This document shows positions 60,831 through 64,000 of a stretch of DNA of 64,000 bases, piece after piece. The stretch covers positions 248,001-312,000 of the forward strand of contig NC_092561.1 of the NCBI RefSeq assembly GCF_037975245.1, written 5' to 3'. Within the stretch, counting starts at the first letter, position 1. Every line of letters starts with the position of its first letter. A model generated the notes under the pieces. The model was given only the letters and a program-made list of their open reading frames with translations, was not told where the DNA came from and did not search any database. Source of the stretch: Apostichopus japonicus (lineage: Eukaryota; Echinodermata; Holothuroidea; Aspidochirotida; Stichopodidae). The translations under genes and the position numbers were made by a program.

Positions 60831-63500
60831 CTCTAATTTGATATCATGAGGTAATCGATAATCCAAAACATTGACCCCAAATGGCCTCAAACACTCACAA
60901 ACACAAGAAGAAAAATGTTAATTATGGATTATGAACGCAAACAATTGTCATCCTCATGGGTCATGTTCTATTTGATCGGGCGGTTAATCACTGATATGCA
61001 CAATGACGCACTGAATATCTCGCACTACGCTCGTTACAGCTGGTGTGAAAGGTTTGCAAATATATTTGCTAAATTGTTTTTTTTTTATGTCTTCTTCTTC
61101 TTATTTAAAGAATTTGTTCTCCTTCAAATCAACAAATCAACGCAAAATACTGCTTTATTTCAAGGAAGGATTCAAGGTTTGATTACCAAGTCCTAATGAT
61201 AAGGAGTTTCATGTATTTGTTCCTCGAACTTTACTTAACATAACATATCTTATTGATGAGCAGGTAAACTCACTTTATTTTCTTATAACAGTAAACCTCT
61301 GGTGTAAAGTACCATAACATATCTCCTTAGTTTTCTTTATTGCTGGCTTACAAAGATTCACTCTTGTTAATAGCTCAGAATATGTAATTTGTTTCATATT
61401 TGAAATGAATATTGTCTCTACTTTATCGATTGATCGATTGATTCTTGAAGCGTAATGACACCCTGTCTGTTACTTCAAATATGCTGTAGAAATTCACATA
61501 ATATGGCACTGTAGAAAATTGTGATTTGTCAGATTTTTTGAGAGGTATTTCTGTGGTATAAACTTGTTCTAGAAGTCGATTTCTTTTTCGACGTATGATG
61601 AAATAATCAATATATTTTCTGAACGTCTTACATTTGTTTAAAATGTTTTTGCTTTCGCTTTGTATATATTTTTTGGTCTTTATAACTTCATGGAGAATGT
61701 AAAACGGTTTCATTCAAACGTGTTACTATTAGATGATAGTAAAGATATCATATTTTAGCAAACAACATTTGCAATTTTTGAATGAATCAGTTAATAAGGA
61801 TTTCGTTGCAATTGTACGCGCAAGGTCTCAATGATGTAACTTTTATTATCCCACTTTTCCCTATCGTCTATGTAGGATTAAATAAAAAGAAAAAAAGATA
61901 ACTCCCACAAAAGCTATCATTGGTATCTTTAAAACATAGATTATAGTAGTAATGTTAAAACATGGCTGCATTTTAGTAGAAAAATAACAATGAGCATATT
62001 CCACCTCTCACCACATTCATTCCTATAAGATTATGAAATATGAATCATATTTCTTATGCATCCAACAGATCAAAATGTATTGCACCACGCTCGCGAGGGT
62101 CCATTGTCGTGACAACAGGTTTCTTTTAATGTATCCATTATGATTTAAAGTTTACATATATGACACAGTTTTGCTTATCTTAGCAAACTTCTAGATAGCA
62201 TAATCTACAACCAGCTAAACATGACGAAGAAAGCGAATCTCGACTCATGCAGAAGGCGAGATATATTATATATATAAAGTTAAGATGTGGTTATTACATG
62301 GACAACAGTGCTAGAGCCTCGTCCATGTAGCCAGCTTAGTCTAAAACATAGGTCGGGTCCGATACAAGACGGCTTTCCCTCCCTCTACACCTCTGTTCCC
62401 ACCCTTCCTACTCCCCTGCCTAACCCCATAGCTATATATTCTCCTTTTATGTGTTTGATGTACGCTATTCAGTTAAATTAGGTCGGCAAGGGTATAACGC
62501 TATATTCAACCATTTGCTATCTGTGCAATTGCAGTGCACGGCAAAGCTGTTAACCGGCACTGTTATACAATGCAACGTACGTTTCAAATAGCCTCACTTT
62601 GGGATTGTCCATACTAGTGTTGGAGAGTGGTGGATCATTCAATGTTGCTTTACGTCTGCTTAAATTATATGAATGATTATATGAATGATGACACGATTCC
62701 ATGGTGGATTAAGTGTTATTATGGACTGAACTAAATGAATGAAGGTTAGACTAAGCTGATAGTAGTTCTAGGTGTTCGACATCCATATGTGATTAATCTA
62801 TTCTGGAACCTATCACAACAAATAGCATACCCGGAGTTAATCGTATGCGCATGAAGGAAGTACACATTGTACTAAGCAGGATCCGAATCACATTTCTTAC
62901 ATAGGGACTACATATGCTGCTGCATTTAGTGTAACACTTCAGTATAACAATTCAGCGTCGTCGTCCTGCATTACCAAATGCAAAGAGTTTAAGTTTTGTT
63001 GGTCATTCAGCTTTTACGAAAGCTTCTACGAAAACCCTGTTTCGATACAGAGACCCTCTATTGCGATATTCTTACTTGAGAAAATGATATTGGAGGTTAA
63101 CAGTCAAGAAAGGTTCTAATAACTATTGGCTCTTTTATTTATATAGTAATAAGAGAAATACCGGACAAGCGAAAAGTTGACGCTGAGTGCGGAGGTGTAT
63201 TTTTGTTTGTAGGAGACACATACCCAACCATCAGTATTGATCTATTTGTAATAGAGATACATTTCATTAATAACATGTCCAAACATCTAAGAACAATGGT
63301 TTTACATTTGGGAGATATTACAGGTTTAAAGTTTCTTCACACACAAGACAGAAGACTTGATCAAGTTTAAATATGAACTTATCGAGCCAAATGTCGTTCA
63401 CTGATTTATTTATGCAATGCTCTTTTTTCTGTACTGGGTATGGGCTTTAAAAATGTTAAAGTAAATCTAAAACACTGATGCTGTTATTATTACACTACTG
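60831..63500. other. Non-coding, no gene recognised
   Basis: AT-rich sequence. A 96-codon minus-strand frame at 61423-61713 is Lys/Ile/Tyr-rich and unassigned; I do not call it. Confidence 0.4.
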
Positions 63501-64000
63501 ATGACGTCGGGTTTCAGTGTGAGCATGGTTAACTCTACCTATACTGCGACAAAATCGTATTCAGTATTACATATAAACGCAAGAAGTCTTTTAATCACAC
63601 TTGAAAACCATGAGTTTAATTTTATTGCAGTAACTGAGACCTGGCTAACTAGTAATACCACTACATACCTCCTTGACATTGATGGGAATAGATTCATACA
63701 TTGCGATATCAATTCAAAGCGAGTTGATAGTGTAGCCATATATGTTAAATGTGCCCTGAGAGTTCTTCTAAGACCTGATTTAAGTAACCGTTTTGTAATT
63801 AGTGCTGAATGTTTATTTATTGAAGTTATAATTGACAGTTGAACAAATGTTATAGTCGGAGTTATCTGCAGACCACCAAATATTTCTTGTTGTTGCTTCA
63901 ATGATGAGCTTGATGAGTGCTTGAGTATCATTGATGCTGAAGTAAAAACCTGCTTTTTAGCAGGGGATTATAATATTAATATCTGTCAAAATCATATAAA
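63501..64000 (+). pseudogene. Non-LTR retrotransposon endonuclease fragment, cut by the window edge
   Basis: Plus-strand frame with the start of an apurinic-type (exonuclease/endonuclease/phosphatase) domain: LHINARSLL, FIAVTETWLTSN, DIDGNRFIHCD, VAIYVKCALRVL, then after an in-frame stop at 63841 VIVGVICRPPN and CFLAGDYNIN. TETWL supplies the catalytic Glu region and AGDYNIN the Asp/Asn pair. There is a short deletion between LL and HEFNF, and the stop marks decay. This is the 5' part of an ORF2; the rest lies beyond the window. Confidence 0.85.

Noticed and set aside
59065-60849. Many similar plus-strand frames of 60-148 codons with MFFQYMPNV-like ends
   Set aside because: They recur because of the 97-bp satellite. 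Each unit contains a stop, and the unit length is not a multiple of three.
61423-61713. A 96-codon Lys/Ile-rich minus-strand frame
   Set aside because: Composition fits AT-rich chance coding; no family or splice border recognised.
63539-63931. A 130-codon minus-strand frame at the right edge
   Set aside because: It is the antisense shadow of the plus-strand endonuclease fragment.

Overview
The window looks like nuclear DNA of an animal, most likely a marine invertebrate. It is AT-rich, has intron-split genes with GT-AG borders, long (TA)n and (CATC)n microsatellites, and several eukaryotic transposon classes. An echinoderm or similar deuterostome would fit, but nothing in the sequence fixes the taxon.

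The main host content is a cluster of three secreted cystine-knot ligand genes of the Spaetzle/neurotrophin superfamily. Gene A (plus strand, 26182-42511) can be assembled from six exons into a 250-residue precursor with a signal peptide, a prodomain, a dibasic cleavage site and a seven-cysteine knot. Genes B (minus, 47459-47794) and C (minus, 57310-57630) are seen as single terminal exons carrying the whole knot. All three share the framework C-C-C-C-CC-x-C and a C-S-S at the first cysteine. A and B are convergent, and B and C are in the same orientation. The upstream exons of B and C were not found. A second host gene, the C-terminal exons of a centrin-like EF-hand protein, lies at 14945-16515 on the plus strand.

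The main mobile element is a young Ty3/Gypsy LTR retrotransposon on the minus strand (6235-14829). It has LTRs of 937 and 904 bp with five substitutions between them, a tRNA-Leu-type primer site, gag, pol in the -1 frame, and a third reading frame in the env position encoding two C2H2 zinc fingers. Its pol is interrupted by two small frameshifts.

Other mobile or repeated DNA: three copies of a palindromic element of 241-311 bp with 7-bp target duplications (16775, 31367, 48912); a 1243-bp hAT-like non-autonomous element with an exact 8-bp duplication (40718-41960); a tRNA-derived repeat family tied to (TA)n tracts (28.7-29.5 kb and 45.0 kb); a 537-bp foldback (51842-52378); decayed non-LTR retrotransposons (34.6-36.3 kb, and an endonuclease fragment at the right edge); a 92-bp minisatellite of seven near-identical copies (4334-4976); and a 97-bp satellite with an emerging higher-order repeat (59041-60830).

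Layout: 1-6.2 kb, non-coding with minisatellites; 6.2-14.8, LTR element; 14.9-16.5, EF-hand exons; 17-26, mostly empty with a 758-bp (CATC)n tract; 26.2-42.5, gene A with introns full of repeats; 43-57, spacer with gene B; 57.3-57.6, gene C; 59-60.8, satellite; then spacer to a non-LTR endonuclease fragment at the end.
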